A DNA stretch of 25,125 nucleotides from DATMXS01 sp050260275 (lineage in GTDB: Bacteria; Acidobacteriota; Terriglobia; Bryobacterales; Bryobacteraceae). Numbering within the stretch: position 1 is the first letter of the stretch; every line of letters starts with the position of its first letter. The stretch covers positions 1 through 25,125 of the forward strand of contig JBLNBX010000276.1 of NCBI GenBank assembly GCA_050260275.1, in the 5' to 3' direction. The notes under the pieces are model-generated. The model searched no databases, had not been told where the DNA came from, and worked only from the letters and a program-made list of their open reading frames with translations. Positions 1 through 7,275 of this stretch are shown piece by piece. The position numbers and the translations under genes were made by a program.

Positions 1-720
1 GAAGAACTCGTTATCGACCACCGCGTCGTGTATGCCCTGGTTGCCGCCGCCCTGGCCCACGTCGAGATAGCCGCGGTCCGAAGAGCCGCCGGCTGGTGTG
101 AAATCGCGGTCGCCCGGACACAGGTTTGCGGGCTTGCGCTGGCCGGCCGGCGGCCACTTGAGCGTGTACAGCTCGCCGCGCGTGAAGCCAAAATCCGGAT
201 CCGAGGGGTCGTGCGCGTCGGGAGAGAACGGAGCAAGCCCCGGTCCCAGCGCCGTCTGCCGCGCCTGCCCGGCGATAGCGTGTGCGGGCACCGCCTGCCG
301 CCGGCCGACGCCGGGCAGTATCGGCAGGAAGTACAGCGGCACCTCGCCCGTCACGTCCACGCGCACGAACCGGTAGTTCGTTGCAGTAGCCGGCGCGGGC
401 TCGAAGGGTCCGGAAGGAGTGCGCGCAAACCCGGCCGAAACGCCGTCCACCGCGAGCGTGCCGAAGTTCCAGCGGTTGCCCCCACCTTCGCCAGCCGGTC
501 CCGAGATCGCCACAGCCCGCGCGCGCGCCAGCCCGGCGGTTGTTCCGTCCAACTCGGCTGCCGCAGCGAGCGCCGCGGCGTCAACAAACGCCTGCAGTTC
601 CGCCTTTGCGGCCAGGAGCCGGCCCGCGTCTACAATGAGGCCGGTGCCGGCCACCAACACCGGCAGGCACACCGCGAGCGTAGCCAGAGTATATCCGCGC
701 CTGGTTCGCCCGCCGCCCAT
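1..720 (-). CDS. TadG-like (Flp pilus assembly) protein, 3' end outside window
   Basis: The reading frame is open from the ATG at 720 to the window edge, giving 240 codons without a stop; the C-terminus lies beyond position 1. The product begins MGGGRTRRGYTLATLAVCLP. It has one hydrophobic segment at about residues 10-31, followed by an Ala-rich stretch (LQAFVDAAALAAAAEL, about 42-57). Together these match the N-terminus of TadE/TadG-type proteins of Flp pilus loci: an inner-membrane anchor with the rest outside. The remainder is low in recognisable motifs. An in-frame TGA lies four codons upstream of the ATG, so the start is fixed. No clear Shine-Dalgarno is seen. No other tad genes are visible here, so a role in pilus assembly is inferred only from the N-terminal architecture. 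Confidence 0.7.
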   Translation of the reverse strand, partial: MGGGRTRRGYTLATLAVCLPVLVAGTGLIVDAGRLLAAKAELQAFVDAAALAAAAELDGTTAGLARARAVAISGPAGEGGGNRWNFGTLAVDGVSAGFARTPSGPFEPAPATATNYRFVRVDVTGEVPLYFLPILPGVGRRQAVPAHAIAGQARQTALGPGLAPFSPDAHDPSDPDFGFTRGELYTLKWPPAGQRKPANLCPGDRDFTPAGGSSDRGYLDVGQGGGNQGIHDAVVDNEFF

Positions 721-830
721 TCTGAATACTCATCGGACGGCGCCGCGGAAAGTGTTATCCGGCCGCTCCGGAAGAGATGCGCCAGACATGCCGGCTCAAA
801 CCCCGCCCGCCCGCGCCGATACGCTTAGCC

Positions 831-1124
831 GTGGACCCGTTCTTCGAAAATGCCCGGCGCATTCTCGACACCGCCTGCGCAGCGGACAGCTCCGAGGACA
901 CAACTATCGTCATCACGGGAGAGGGCGGGATGCGCATCCTGAAGGACAGCGACTGGCCGCTCGACCGCCTGGTGGCGCACATGGGCGCGCGCTCGGCCTA
1001 CCGCGTCAGCGCGCGCGCCGGCGCAATCACGGTCGAGGGCCGCTCGCTGACGCAGTCATGCCGGCTGGAGCGGGTCAAATCCCCGATTCACGCAGGAACT
1101 TCGCTGCTTCTTCCGGCGGCGTAG
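831..1124 (+). CDS. small conserved-looking hypothetical protein
   Basis: A 97-residue product if it starts at GTG 831 (VDPFFENARRILDTAC...). An in-frame ATG at 777 would add 18 residues rich in Pro and Arg (PRPPAPIRLA) that look non-coding. I do not recognise the family. The central part (TTIVITGEGGMRILKDSDWPLDRLVAHMG in pieces) looks like a folded alpha/beta protein with no signal peptide or membrane segment. A weak -10-like TACGCT lies at 820-825, five bases before the GTG, which would suit a leaderless message; there is no Shine-Dalgarno. The last 50 bases overlap the 3' end of galT on the opposite strand, so the final 16 or so residues (VKSPIHAGTSLLLPAA) are antisense to galT. Real coding is likely for the first two thirds; start and C-terminus are uncertain. 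Confidence 0.5.
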   Translation: MDPFFENARRILDTACAADSSEDTTIVITGEGGMRILKDSDWPLDRLVAHMGARSAYRVSARAGAITVEGRSLTQSCRLERVKSPIHAGTSLLLPAA

Positions 1125-2073
1125 GGTTGATGTAAAGTCCCGTTCCCCACTCGAACCCGGCTGTCTTGGCCAGCCTTGGGACAATCTCCAGGTGCCAGTG
1201 GTAGTAGGGAGAGGGCGCATCCTGCAGTGGCGCCGTATGGATCATGAAGTTATACGGCGGGCACTCGAGCACCTTGTCGAGCTCGCGAAGAATCACTGAC
1301 ATCACCCAGCCCAGGTTTTGGAACGTCGCGATGTCGGTGTTCTCGAAATGCGACAGGTGAACGCGCGGAATCACCCATAGCTCGAACGGGTTGCGCGAGG
1401 CATATGGGCACAGCACCACAAACCAGTCGCTCTCGAGTACGACGCGGACGCCGGCCGCCGTCTCCTGGCGCATGATGTCGCAGAACAGGCACCGCTCCTT
1501 CTGCCTGAAGTACTCGCGGGTGACCTCGAGTTCCTCGGCGACGCGCTGCGGCACCACCGGCATGGCGATCAATTGCGAGTGCGTGTGCTCGAGCGTCGCG
1601 CCGGCGGCCTCGCCGTGGTTCTTGAACGCCACGATGTAGCGCATCCGAATGTCTTTTTTCAGGTCGAGGAACCGGTCGCGTATCGCCCAGAAGACGTCCT
1701 CGATCTGCTTCTCCGTCATCTGCGCCATGGTGAGCGAGTGGTCGGGCGTCTCGATGATGACCTCGTGGGCGCCGAGGCCGTTCATCTTGTCGAAGATGCC
1801 TTCGCCCTGCCGGTCGAAGTCGCCCTCTACGCGCAGCACGGGGAACTTGTTCGGAACCACGCGCACTTTCCAGCCGGGCTGGTTAGGGGCGCTGCCATCG
1901 CGGAAGGCCAGCACCTCGGGCGGAGTCTTGGTCTCGTTTCCGGGACAGAATGGGCAGAAGCGGCCGCCTTTGACGACAACCGGCGCGCGGGTGAAGTCGG
2001 CGGGCCGCCTGGCCCGGTCGGTTGCGATGATCACCCAGCGCCCGGTGACCGGGTCTCTTCGAAACTCAGGCAA
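1075..2073 (-). CDS. galT: galactose-1-phosphate uridylyltransferase
   Basis: A 332-residue enzyme of the Leloir pathway that exchanges UMP between UDP-glucose and galactose-1-phosphate (EC 2.7.7.12), cytoplasmic. The N-terminus carries a zinc-type CPFC pair (C40, C43) and the sequence PGNETKTPPE. The active-site block is HTHSQ at residues 163-167, equivalent to the HPHGQ block of E. coli GalT, with H165 as the expected uridylylated histidine. A second HIT-like half follows (C196/C199 region, then YYHWHLEIVPR near the C-terminus). Length is usual for the family. The start is TTG at 2073, supported by an AGGAG six bases upstream; no ATG is available. It is last in a minus-strand run after yraN, 67 bases downstream of it. 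No galK or galE is in the window. Confidence 0.93.
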   Translation of the reverse strand: MPEFRRDPVTGRWVIIATDRARRPADFTRAPVVVKGGRFCPFCPGNETKTPPEVLAFRDGSAPNQPGWKVRVVPNKFPVLRVEGDFDRQGEGIFDKMNGLGAHEVIIETPDHSLTMAQMTEKQIEDVFWAIRDRFLDLKKDIRMRYIVAFKNHGEAAGATLEHTHSQLIAMPVVPQRVAEELEVTREYFRQKERCLFCDIMRQETAAGVRVVLESDWFVVLCPYASRNPFELWVIPRVHLSHFENTDIATFQNLGWVMSVILRELDKVLECPPYNFMIHTAPLQDAPSPYYHWHLEIVPRLAKTAGFEWGTGLYINPTPPEEAAKFLRESGI

Positions 2074-2079
2074 TAAGCT

Positions 2080-2084
2080 CTCCT
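2080..2084 (-). promoter_or_regulatory. Shine-Dalgarno that fixes the galT TTG start
   Basis: On the minus strand AGGAG is followed by six bases (AGCTTA) and then TTG. This spacing supports TTG 2073 as the translation start. Confidence 0.7.
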
Positions 2085-2140
2085 GGCAATTGATACCGCG
2101 GAACTACGGATCAACCGAAATTATAAGCCCCGTACGCGCG

Positions 2141-2566
2141 TCACGTCCTGCTCGCGTTGAACGCATCCTTGAAATGCTCGATGCGGGGCGGCTCGGTGAG
2201 CAGCACAGAAACGACATCGAATCTTGCGCACCCCGGGTCGATGGCGGCCCTCCGGAGGTACTCCTGGGCGGCGCGTACCAGCGCACGGCGCTTCCGGGCG
2301 TCGATGTTGCGCTCCGGCGCGCCAAAGTCCTCGGTCGCGCGCGACTTCACCTCGACGAACACTACCTGCTCACGGTCCCATGCCACTATATCGATCTCGC
2401 CGCCCGCGCCGCGCCAGTTGCGGGCCACCACGACGTAGCCCGCCCGCTCGAGGAACCGGTGAGCCAGGTCTTCGCCGCGGTGTCCCGCGGCGGCGGTGGG
2501 GGCGACTGCGCCCGGCAGCAGGCGGTGGCGCACGGAATCCGCAAGCCGCCACAGCCATCCGGTCAT
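2141..2566 (-). CDS. yraN: YraN/UPF0102 family endonuclease-fold protein
   Basis: A 141-residue member of the UPF0102 (YraN) family, which has a restriction-endonuclease-like fold; its cellular role is not settled. Family landmarks are present: GHRGEDLA (28-35), then GGEIDIVAW with D59, then VFVEVKSR with E72 and K74. Together these give the D...ExK pattern of the PD-(D/E)XK superfamily. The start is ATG 2566, overlapping the stop of the upstream methyltransferase as ATGA, which implies translational coupling. A longer frame back to 2596 would lie within the methyltransferase and is not needed. galT follows 67 bases downstream. Confidence 0.88.
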   Translation of the reverse strand: MTGWLWRLADSVRHRLLPGAVAPTAAAGHRGEDLAHRFLERAGYVVVARNWRGAGGEIDIVAWDREQVVFVEVKSRATEDFGAPERNIDARKRRALVRAAQEYLRRAAIDPGCARFDVVSVLLTEPPRIEHFKDAFNASRT

Positions 2567-3090
2567 TTCAGGGCCTCGAGCTCGAACTCGATCCACTTCC
2601 CGCGCACGACGTAGCAGAAGTAGTATTCCCAGATCCGCCGCAGCCTCGGCGAGGCGTTGACGAGCGCCTCAAATCCCAGCCAGCGCCAAAGCGCGAGCAG
2701 CCGCACGCGCACGCGCAGCTCTCTAAAACGCGACTGCGAGTAGTAGCCGAAACCGCCGTGGTCCTCGCCGAAATAGCGCAACGAGAAGCTGTTGAGATGC
2801 CAGCGGTGCGTGGGGTCGCAGAAAGAGCTGAAGTCCGTGTAGTGCGGCGTTACGATCCGCACGCGGCCGCCGGGACGAAGCAGGCGGTGGAACTCCTCCA
2901 TGGTGCGGACCACGTCGGAGACGTGCTCGATGACATGAACCGCGTTGATGGCGTCGAAGGTGCAGTCCGCAAACGGGTACGGGAAACGGTCGAGGTCGCA
3001 CACGACGTCGGCCCTGCTGCGCGGGTTGCGGTCGATGCCGATCGCCCCCGGCAGCTTGTTGATGCCGCAGCCGACGTCGAGTGTCCTCAC
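2563..3090 (-). CDS. class I SAM-dependent methyltransferase
   Basis: A 175-residue Methyltransf_11-type protein. Motif I is LDVGCG at residues 4-9, very close to the N-terminus; the acidic strand-2 end is IGIDRN (about 18-23); the post-motif region HVIEHV and LLRPGGRVRIVTPHY (about 52-86) complete the Rossmann core. A C-terminal region rich in aromatic and basic residues (RWLGFEAL...YYFCYVVRGKWIEFELEAL) may bind substrate. The substrate cannot be named; the HVIEHV and LRPGG pattern is common in methyltransferases acting on small molecules, lipids or sugars. The start is GTG 3090, because an in-frame TAG lies three codons upstream and no other start is possible. No Shine-Dalgarno is seen, but TACCAT lies eight bases before the GTG. 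It overlaps yraN by four bases. Confidence 0.85.
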   Translation of the reverse strand: MRTLDVGCGINKLPGAIGIDRNPRSRADVVCDLDRFPYPFADCTFDAINAVHVIEHVSDVVRTMEEFHRLLRPGGRVRIVTPHYTDFSSFCDPTHRWHLNSFSLRYFGEDHGGFGYYSQSRFRELRVRVRLLALWRWLGFEALVNASPRLRRIWEYYFCYVVRGKWIEFELEALK

Positions 3091-3098
3091 GGGACGCT

Positions 3099-3104
3099 AT
3101 GGTA
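3099..3104 (-). promoter_or_regulatory. -10-like box immediately before methyltransferase GTG
   Basis: TACCAT on the minus strand fits TANNNT and ends eight bases before the GTG at 3090. Transcription would begin at or next to the start codon, giving a leaderless message. No convincing -35 box is visible 17 bases further upstream. Confidence 0.35.
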
Positions 3105-3128
3105 CCGCAACGGCGCCCCTTACAGCCG

Positions 3129-4487
3129 CTATGCGGTGGCGGGAGCGGCGCCGGAGGCCAGGGCGATGCACTCTTCGAGCGTGTCGGCGGCGAAATCCGC
3201 CTGCTCGCGCGTGATCACGAGCGGAGGCGACAGCCGCAGCGTGCTCTCGCCCGCGCCGAGTACGAGCAGGCCGCGGTCGAAGGCCAGTTGAACCACCCGG
3301 TCGCGAAGCTGTCCCGCACGCTCTTTCGTGGCGCGGCTGGTCACGAACTCGACGCCGATCATCAGCCCCAATCCGCGTACCTCTCCCACGTGCTCGAAGC
3401 GCTTCGGCCAGTCCGCCATGCGCGAAAGCAGGTGCGCTCCCATCTCACGGGTGTTCTGCAGCAAGCCGTTCTCGAGCAGATGGATCGTCGCGAGCGCCGC
3501 CGCGCATGCAACCGGGTTGCCGCCGAACGTCGAAGCGTGCGCGCCCGGCTTCCAGTCCATCAGCTCTGCGCGTGCGATCGTGGCGCTGATCGGCATGCCG
3601 CTTGCGATGCCCTTCGCGGAGGTGATGATGTCGGGCACGAGCCCGAAGTGCTCGCTAGCGAACATCCGGCCGGTGCGGCCTATACCGGACTGCACCTCGT
3701 CGGCCACGATCAGGATGCCGTGCTTCCGCGCGAGGGCCTGCAAGCGGTCGAAGAACATCCGGGGCGGGATGATATACCCGCCCTCCCCCTGCACCGGCTC
3801 GACGAAAATAGCGGCCACTTCCTCGGGCGGGGCGACGGTCTTGAACGCGCGCTCGATGGCGGCGATGGAGTACTCCGCGCTCGCCTCCTCGCCCTGCCGG
3901 TAAGGGTCGGGGTAGGGCACGTGAACTACGCCAGGCACCAGCGGTCCGAAGCCGCGGCGCTGCACCGCCTTGCTCGCCGTCAACGAGAGCGCTCCCATGG
4001 TGCGCCCGTGAAACGAGCCGTAGAACGCGATCAGCTTCTCGCGCCCGGTGTGATAGCGCGCCAGTTTGATAGCCGCTTCGATCGCCTCCGCGCCGGAGTT
4101 TCCGAAGTACACCCGGCGCGGGACGCCCCCAGGAGCTATGGCGGCCAGCTTCTCGGCCAACTCCACCATGCACTCGTAGTAGAAATCCGTTCCCGACATG
4201 TGTATCAGCCGGGCGGATTGCTGCTGGATGGCCTCGACCACCTTGGGATGGCAGTGTCCCGTGGACGCCACCGCTATGCCCGCGCTGAAGTCTAAGAACC
4301 GGTTTCCGTCGGGATCCTCCACCATCGCGCCTTTTCCGCGAACCGCCACCAGCGGGTAAGGCCGAGTATAGGAAGGAGATAGAATAGCGTGATCGCGCTC
4401 GATGATCGCGGCCGCGCGCGGACCCGGCAGAGGCGTGCGCACGAGTGGCAGCAGATCGGAACGGGCGGCGTCGGTTGTCGTTTGCAT
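3129..4487 (-). CDS. class III PLP aminotransferase (acetylornithine/GABA aminotransferase family)
   Basis: A 452-residue fold-type I, class III (omega) aminotransferase. It keeps GNSGAEA (129-135) for phosphate binding, FYGSFHGRTMG (155-165), VADEVQSGIGRTG (261-273) with D263 for the PLP ring nitrogen, and SAKGIASGMP (290-299) with K292 as the Schiff-base lysine. The full-length N-terminus has SPSYTRPYPL, which resembles the 4-aminobutyrate/acetylornithine-like enzymes annotated in soil bacteria. The amino donor cannot be fixed from sequence; GABA, acetylornithine or a related omega-amino acid are the main options. The start is ATG 4487 rather than TTG 4493, because GGAGGG at 4494-4499 sits seven bases from the ATG and would abut the TTG. 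It heads a minus-strand run with the methyltransferase 38 bases downstream. The leader holds nested inverted repeats. Confidence 0.9.
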   Translation of the reverse strand: MQTTTDAARSDLLPLVRTPLPGPRAAAIIERDHAILSPSYTRPYPLVAVRGKGAMVEDPDGNRFLDFSAGIAVASTGHCHPKVVEAIQQQSARLIHMSGTDFYYECMVELAEKLAAIAPGGVPRRVYFGNSGAEAIEAAIKLARYHTGREKLIAFYGSFHGRTMGALSLTASKAVQRRGFGPLVPGVVHVPYPDPYRQGEEASAEYSIAAIERAFKTVAPPEEVAAIFVEPVQGEGGYIIPPRMFFDRLQALARKHGILIVADEVQSGIGRTGRMFASEHFGLVPDIITSAKGIASGMPISATIARAELMDWKPGAHASTFGGNPVACAAALATIHLLENGLLQNTREMGAHLLSRMADWPKRFEHVGEVRGLGLMIGVEFVTSRATKERAGQLRDRVVQLAFDRGLLVLGAGESTLRLSPPLVITREQADFAADTLEECIALASGAAPATA

Positions 4488-4493
4488 GTGCAA

Positions 4494-4499
4494 CCCTCC
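4494..4499 (-). promoter_or_regulatory. strong Shine-Dalgarno of the aminotransferase gene
   Basis: GGAGGG on the minus strand, with TTGCAC between it and ATG 4487. It decides against the TTG at 4493 as start. Confidence 0.75.
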
Positions 4500-4500
4500 G

Positions 4501-4571
4501 TTAGTCGATCTTTGTGTCTCTTCTTGTCTGCTTTAGGGAATGAGAGACGGAAACAGCGGGAGAGCGACTAA
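4501..4571 (-). other. nested inverted repeats in aminotransferase leader
   Basis: TTAGTCG (4501-4507) pairs perfectly with CGACTAA (4565-4571), and inside it GTCTCT (4516-4521) pairs with AGAGAC (4543-4548). The outer stem ends directly before the GGAGGG ribosome site of the aminotransferase. This is a possible leader RNA or a protein-binding site. It matches no riboswitch class I know. Confidence 0.35.
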
Positions 4572-4620
4572 TCGGAGCCGAACAAACCGGGCCGTGCGGC
4601 AGATGGCTGCCTCATACTTC

Positions 4621-4655
4621 CAGGGTAACTCCGGATTTCCACAAATGGAACCCTG
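4621..4655. other. hairpin between yjbQ and the aminotransferase gene
   Basis: CAGGG (4621-4625) pairs with CCCTG (4651-4655), and TTCCA pairs with TGGAA around a CAAA loop inside it, with an 11-base bulge on the left side. It lies 76 bases past the yjbQ stop. There is no T-tract, so a terminator role is only possible. Confidence 0.3.
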
Positions 4656-4730
4656 CCCGTGGCCATACTCCGCCGCGGCCCCATAGGGAATCAGAGCGTC
4701 CCGCGCGGCGCACAGCGGCGTGCCCGCCCG

Positions 4731-5150
4731 TCACTCGCCGATAAGGTGCAGCGCGACGGTGCGGGTGTGCGGCACGCCCCGGTGTTCGAAGAGGTAGATG
4801 CCCTGCCACGTCCCGAGCGCCAGCCTTCCGGCGATGAGCGGCACGCTGAGCTGCGTGTTTGTTAGCGCGGCGCGGATGTGCGCCGGCATGTCGTCGGGGC
4901 CTTCGATAGTGTGACGGTACAGAGCGTCATTTTCGGGCGCAATCCGCTCGAAGAAATCGTCCAGGTCGCGGACGACGTCGGGGTCGGCGTTCTCCTGAAC
5001 CACCAGCGAGGCCGAGGTGTGCTGAACGAACACCGTCAGCAGCCCGGTGGCGAGCTTCTGGCAAGCCACCCATCGCGCGATCTCGCCCGTAATCGGGTAC
5101 AAGCCCTTCCCGCGCGTCTGGACCCGGATCTGTGTAACTGCCTGCTTCAC
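4731..5150 (-). CDS. yjbQ: YjbQ/UPF0047 family protein
   Basis: A 139-residue single-domain protein of the UPF0047 (YjbQ) family. Some members have weak thiamine-phosphate synthase activity, but the physiological role is not settled. The conserved residues are all present: QHTSASLVVQENADPDV (43-59) with H44, YRHTIEGPDDMPAHI (78-92) with H80, D86/D87 and H91, and LGTWQGIYLFEHR (112-124). The start is GTG 5150, overlapping the glmS stop as GTGA, so it is translationally coupled to glmS. That linkage is positional only; no functional tie is known to me. Confidence 0.9.
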   Translation of the reverse strand: MKQAVTQIRVQTRGKGLYPITGEIARWVACQKLATGLLTVFVQHTSASLVVQENADPDVVRDLDDFFERIAPENDALYRHTIEGPDDMPAHIRAALTNTQLSVPLIAGRLALGTWQGIYLFEHRGVPHTRTVALHLIGE

Positions 5151-7003
5151 TCTACCGTCACGCTCTTCGCAAGATTGCGCGGCTGGTCTACGTCGCAGCC
5201 GCGGCGTACCGCAATATGATACGCGAGCATCTGCAGCGGCACAATCTCGAGAATGGGCAGCAGCAGTTCGATCGTTTCAGGTATCTCGATGGCGTAGTCG
5301 GCCATGCGGCGCGCCTCTTCGTCGCCCTCCGTTACGACCGCCACGACGATGCCCTCCCGCGCCTTCACTTCCTGGATGTTAGACAGCGTTTTTTCGTAGA
5401 GCACCTGGCTCGATTCCGACGAGCGGTCGCGCGCCGCAAGCACTATCACCGGCAGTTGACCGTCAATGAGCGCGTTCGGTCCGTGCTTCATCTCGCCCGC
5501 CGGATAGCCTTCGGCGTGAATGTACGAGATTTCCTTCAGCTTGAGCGCGCCCTCGAGTGCGATCGGGAAGTGAATGCCGCGGCCGAGGTATAGCGCGTCC
5601 TTCGCATGGTGCAGATGGCGGGTAAGCTCGTCGTAAATGGGATTGTCCGAGAGCACCGTTTCGAGCTTCGCGGGTATCTTGAACAGCTCTTGCGCGTAGC
5701 ATAGAGATTGCTCGTCCGTGAGCGTCTCCCGCGTCTGCCCCAGGTACATAGCGAGAATGAACAGAGCCGTAAGCTGGCCCGTGAAAGCCTTTGTCGAAGC
5801 GACGCCGATCTCCGGGCCGGCGTGAGTGAGTATTGTTCCCGCCGCCTCGCGGGTTACCATCGACCCGATGACGTTGCAGATGGCGATCGTCTTCGAGCCC
5901 TTCTGCTTCGCTTCGCGCTGGGCGGCGAGCGTGTCCGCCGTCTCGCCGGACTGCGAGATGATCACCGTCAGAACACTGCTGTCGACGATCGGATCGCGGT
6001 AGCGGAACTCGCTGCCGTAATCCACTTCCACCGGCAGCCGCGCCAGCTTTTCAATCATCACCTTGCCGGCCAGTGCCGCGTGCCAACTGGTGCCGCATGC
6101 GACGATTTTGACGGATTTGAACTCTTTGAACTCGCGCGGCTGTATATCCATCTCCTCAAGGAACACCCGCCCGGTCTCCTGGCTGACGCGGCCCAGAATG
6201 GTGTCGCGGACGGCCCGAGGCTGCTCGTAAATTTCCTTGAGCATGAAGTGCTTGTAGCCGCCCTTTTCGGCCATGATGGGGTCCCAGAGTATGTGTGAGA
6301 GCGGCCGCTTCACCGGCCGGCCTTCGAAATCGCTCAGGGAAACGCCTTCGGGCGTGAGCACCGCTATGTCGCCGTCGGCCAGGAAGAACACGTCACGCGT
6401 GTAGCTCAGCAGCGCGGGAACGTCCGAGGCGACGAAGTACTCGCCGTCGCCGAGCCCGACCACCGCCGGCGGACCCGAGCGCGCCGCGACTATCTTATTC
6501 GGGTCCGAGCGCGCTATTACAGCGATCGCAAACACGCCCTGGAGCTGATTCACGGCCTTGCGAACGGCTTCCTCAAGCGAACCTGCAAAGTACTTCTCCA
6601 CCAGGTGCGCGATGACCTCGGTATCGGTTTCGGTGCGGAACTCGTGCCCCTCGGCAGCCAATTGGCGCTTCAGCGCGACGTAGTTCTCGATGATGCCGTT
6701 GTGCACCACGACGATCTCTCCCTTGCAGTCGCGATGCGGATGGGCGTTCTCCTCGGTGGGGCGGCCGTGTGTCGCCCAGCGCGTGTGCCCGATGCCGTAG
6801 GCGCCGTCCACCGGGCTGAGCCGGACGGCTTCCTCGAGGTTGTGCAGCTTGCCGGAAGCCCGGCGGACAGCGAGTCCGTTTTCGCCCTCGCAATAGACGG
6901 CCAGTCCGGCGGAATCGTATCCGCGATATTCCAAGCGTTTCAGGCCGTCCAGAATGATGGGAACGGCGCGGCGATGCCCGATATAACCGACGATGCCACA
7001 CAT
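5147..7003 (-). CDS. glmS: glutamine-fructose-6-phosphate aminotransferase (isomerizing)
   Basis: A 618-residue cytoplasmic enzyme (EC 2.6.1.16) making glucosamine-6-phosphate from fructose-6-phosphate and glutamine, the first step to UDP-GlcNAc. The start is ATG 7003, giving MCGIVGYIG with C2 as the N-terminal nucleophile after Met removal; a frame extending to 7060 would bury this residue and is wrong. The glutaminase domain (about 2-220) includes GIGHTRWATHG and HNGIIENY. Two SIS isomerase domains follow, with ACGTSWHAAL, ISQSGETADTLAAQ and the family's usual C-terminus LAKSVTVE. GAGG lies two bases before the ATG, closer than ideal. A sigma70-like promoter lies about 85-115 bases upstream. 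No glmS ribozyme core is seen. yjbQ follows by GTGA overlap. Confidence 0.96.
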   Translation of the reverse strand: MCGIVGYIGHRRAVPIILDGLKRLEYRGYDSAGLAVYCEGENGLAVRRASGKLHNLEEAVRLSPVDGAYGIGHTRWATHGRPTEENAHPHRDCKGEIVVVHNGIIENYVALKRQLAAEGHEFRTETDTEVIAHLVEKYFAGSLEEAVRKAVNQLQGVFAIAVIARSDPNKIVAARSGPPAVVGLGDGEYFVASDVPALLSYTRDVFFLADGDIAVLTPEGVSLSDFEGRPVKRPLSHILWDPIMAEKGGYKHFMLKEIYEQPRAVRDTILGRVSQETGRVFLEEMDIQPREFKEFKSVKIVACGTSWHAALAGKVMIEKLARLPVEVDYGSEFRYRDPIVDSSVLTVIISQSGETADTLAAQREAKQKGSKTIAICNVIGSMVTREAAGTILTHAGPEIGVASTKAFTGQLTALFILAMYLGQTRETLTDEQSLCYAQELFKIPAKLETVLSDNPIYDELTRHLHHAKDALYLGRGIHFPIALEGALKLKEISYIHAEGYPAGEMKHGPNALIDGQLPVIVLAARDRSSESSQVLYEKTLSNIQEVKAREGIVVAVVTEGDEEARRMADYAIEIPETIELLLPILEIVPLQMLAYHIAVRRGCDVDQPRNLAKSVTVE

Positions 7004-7078
7004 GTCCTCAGTGTAATGTGGAATGCGCGCGGAAGAAGCCTTGGAGCACCGCCGCCGCAAGATTTAATGAGACGAGTA

Positions 7079-7115
7079 GTTCACAGGATGATATAGTTGA
7101 CCTAAACTGTTCACA
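7079..7115. repeat. direct repeat GTTCACA x2 flanking the glmS -10 box
   Basis: GTTCACA occurs at 7079-7085 and 7109-7115 (TGTGAAC on the glmS strand), 30 bases apart, about three helical turns. One copy overlaps the -35 region and the other lies at the expected transcription start, so it could be an operator. It could also be a relic of an insertion-sequence end. Confidence 0.35.
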
Positions 7116-7116
7116 A
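7088..7116 (-). promoter_or_regulatory. sigma70-like promoter for glmS
   Basis: On the minus strand TTGTGA (7116-7111) and TATCAT (7093-7088) are separated by exactly 17 bases. They match the -35 and -10 consensus at 4/6 and 5/6. The expected start near 7081 leaves a leader of about 78 bases before ATG 7003. Confidence 0.5.
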
Positions 7117-7126
7117 GTAGCATCCC

Positions 7127-7150
7127 GGCGACTGGGCTCAGCTCGTCGCC
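7127..7150. other. hairpin upstream of glmS promoter
   Basis: GGCGAC (7127-7132) and GTCGCC (7145-7150) form a perfect six-base stem around a 12-base loop. No T-tract follows on either strand. Confidence 0.35.
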
Positions 7151-7165
7151 AGCCCCTCTGAGTAG

Positions 7166-7192
7166 AGCCCCGAGTCCCCAGCTCGGGGCTTT
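7166..7192 (+). terminator. perfect 9-base stem hairpin, possible terminator
   Basis: AGCCCCGAG (7166-7174) and CTCGGGGCT (7182-7190) pair perfectly around a seven-base loop and are followed on the plus strand by TTTGTGCTTTG. The T-run is short and broken, and no plus-strand gene precedes it. It may instead end VWFA-gene transcripts arriving on the minus strand, or insulate glmS. Confidence 0.35.
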
Positions 7193-7246
7193 GTGCTTTG
7201 TGCCAGGCGGCCCCCTTTGGGGCAAAATGCAACGCCACATTAACAC

Positions 7247-7275
7247 CCGGTTTTTCGTTTGTGAACCGGCTTTTT
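7247..7275 (+). terminator. hairpin followed by T-tract
   Basis: CCGGTT (7247-7252) and AACCGG (7264-7269) pair around an 11-base loop and are followed by CTTTTT. The form is that of an intrinsic terminator reading left to right, but no gene on that strand precedes it. Confidence 0.3.

Noticed and set aside
419..1135. Plus-strand frame covering the start of the TadG-like gene and the small unknown gene
   Set aside because: The Ser/Pro/Arg-rich translation lacks domains and conflicts with two better-supported frames.
2224..4295. Long plus-strand open frames opposite yraN, the methyltransferase and the aminotransferase (2224-3291 and 3081-4295)
   Set aside because: They are antisense to clear conserved genes and have Arg/His/Gly-rich translations typical of GC-rich shadow frames.
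7004..7060. Extended glmS start adding 19 residues
   Set aside because: It would place residues before the nucleophilic Cys2 that must become N-terminal.
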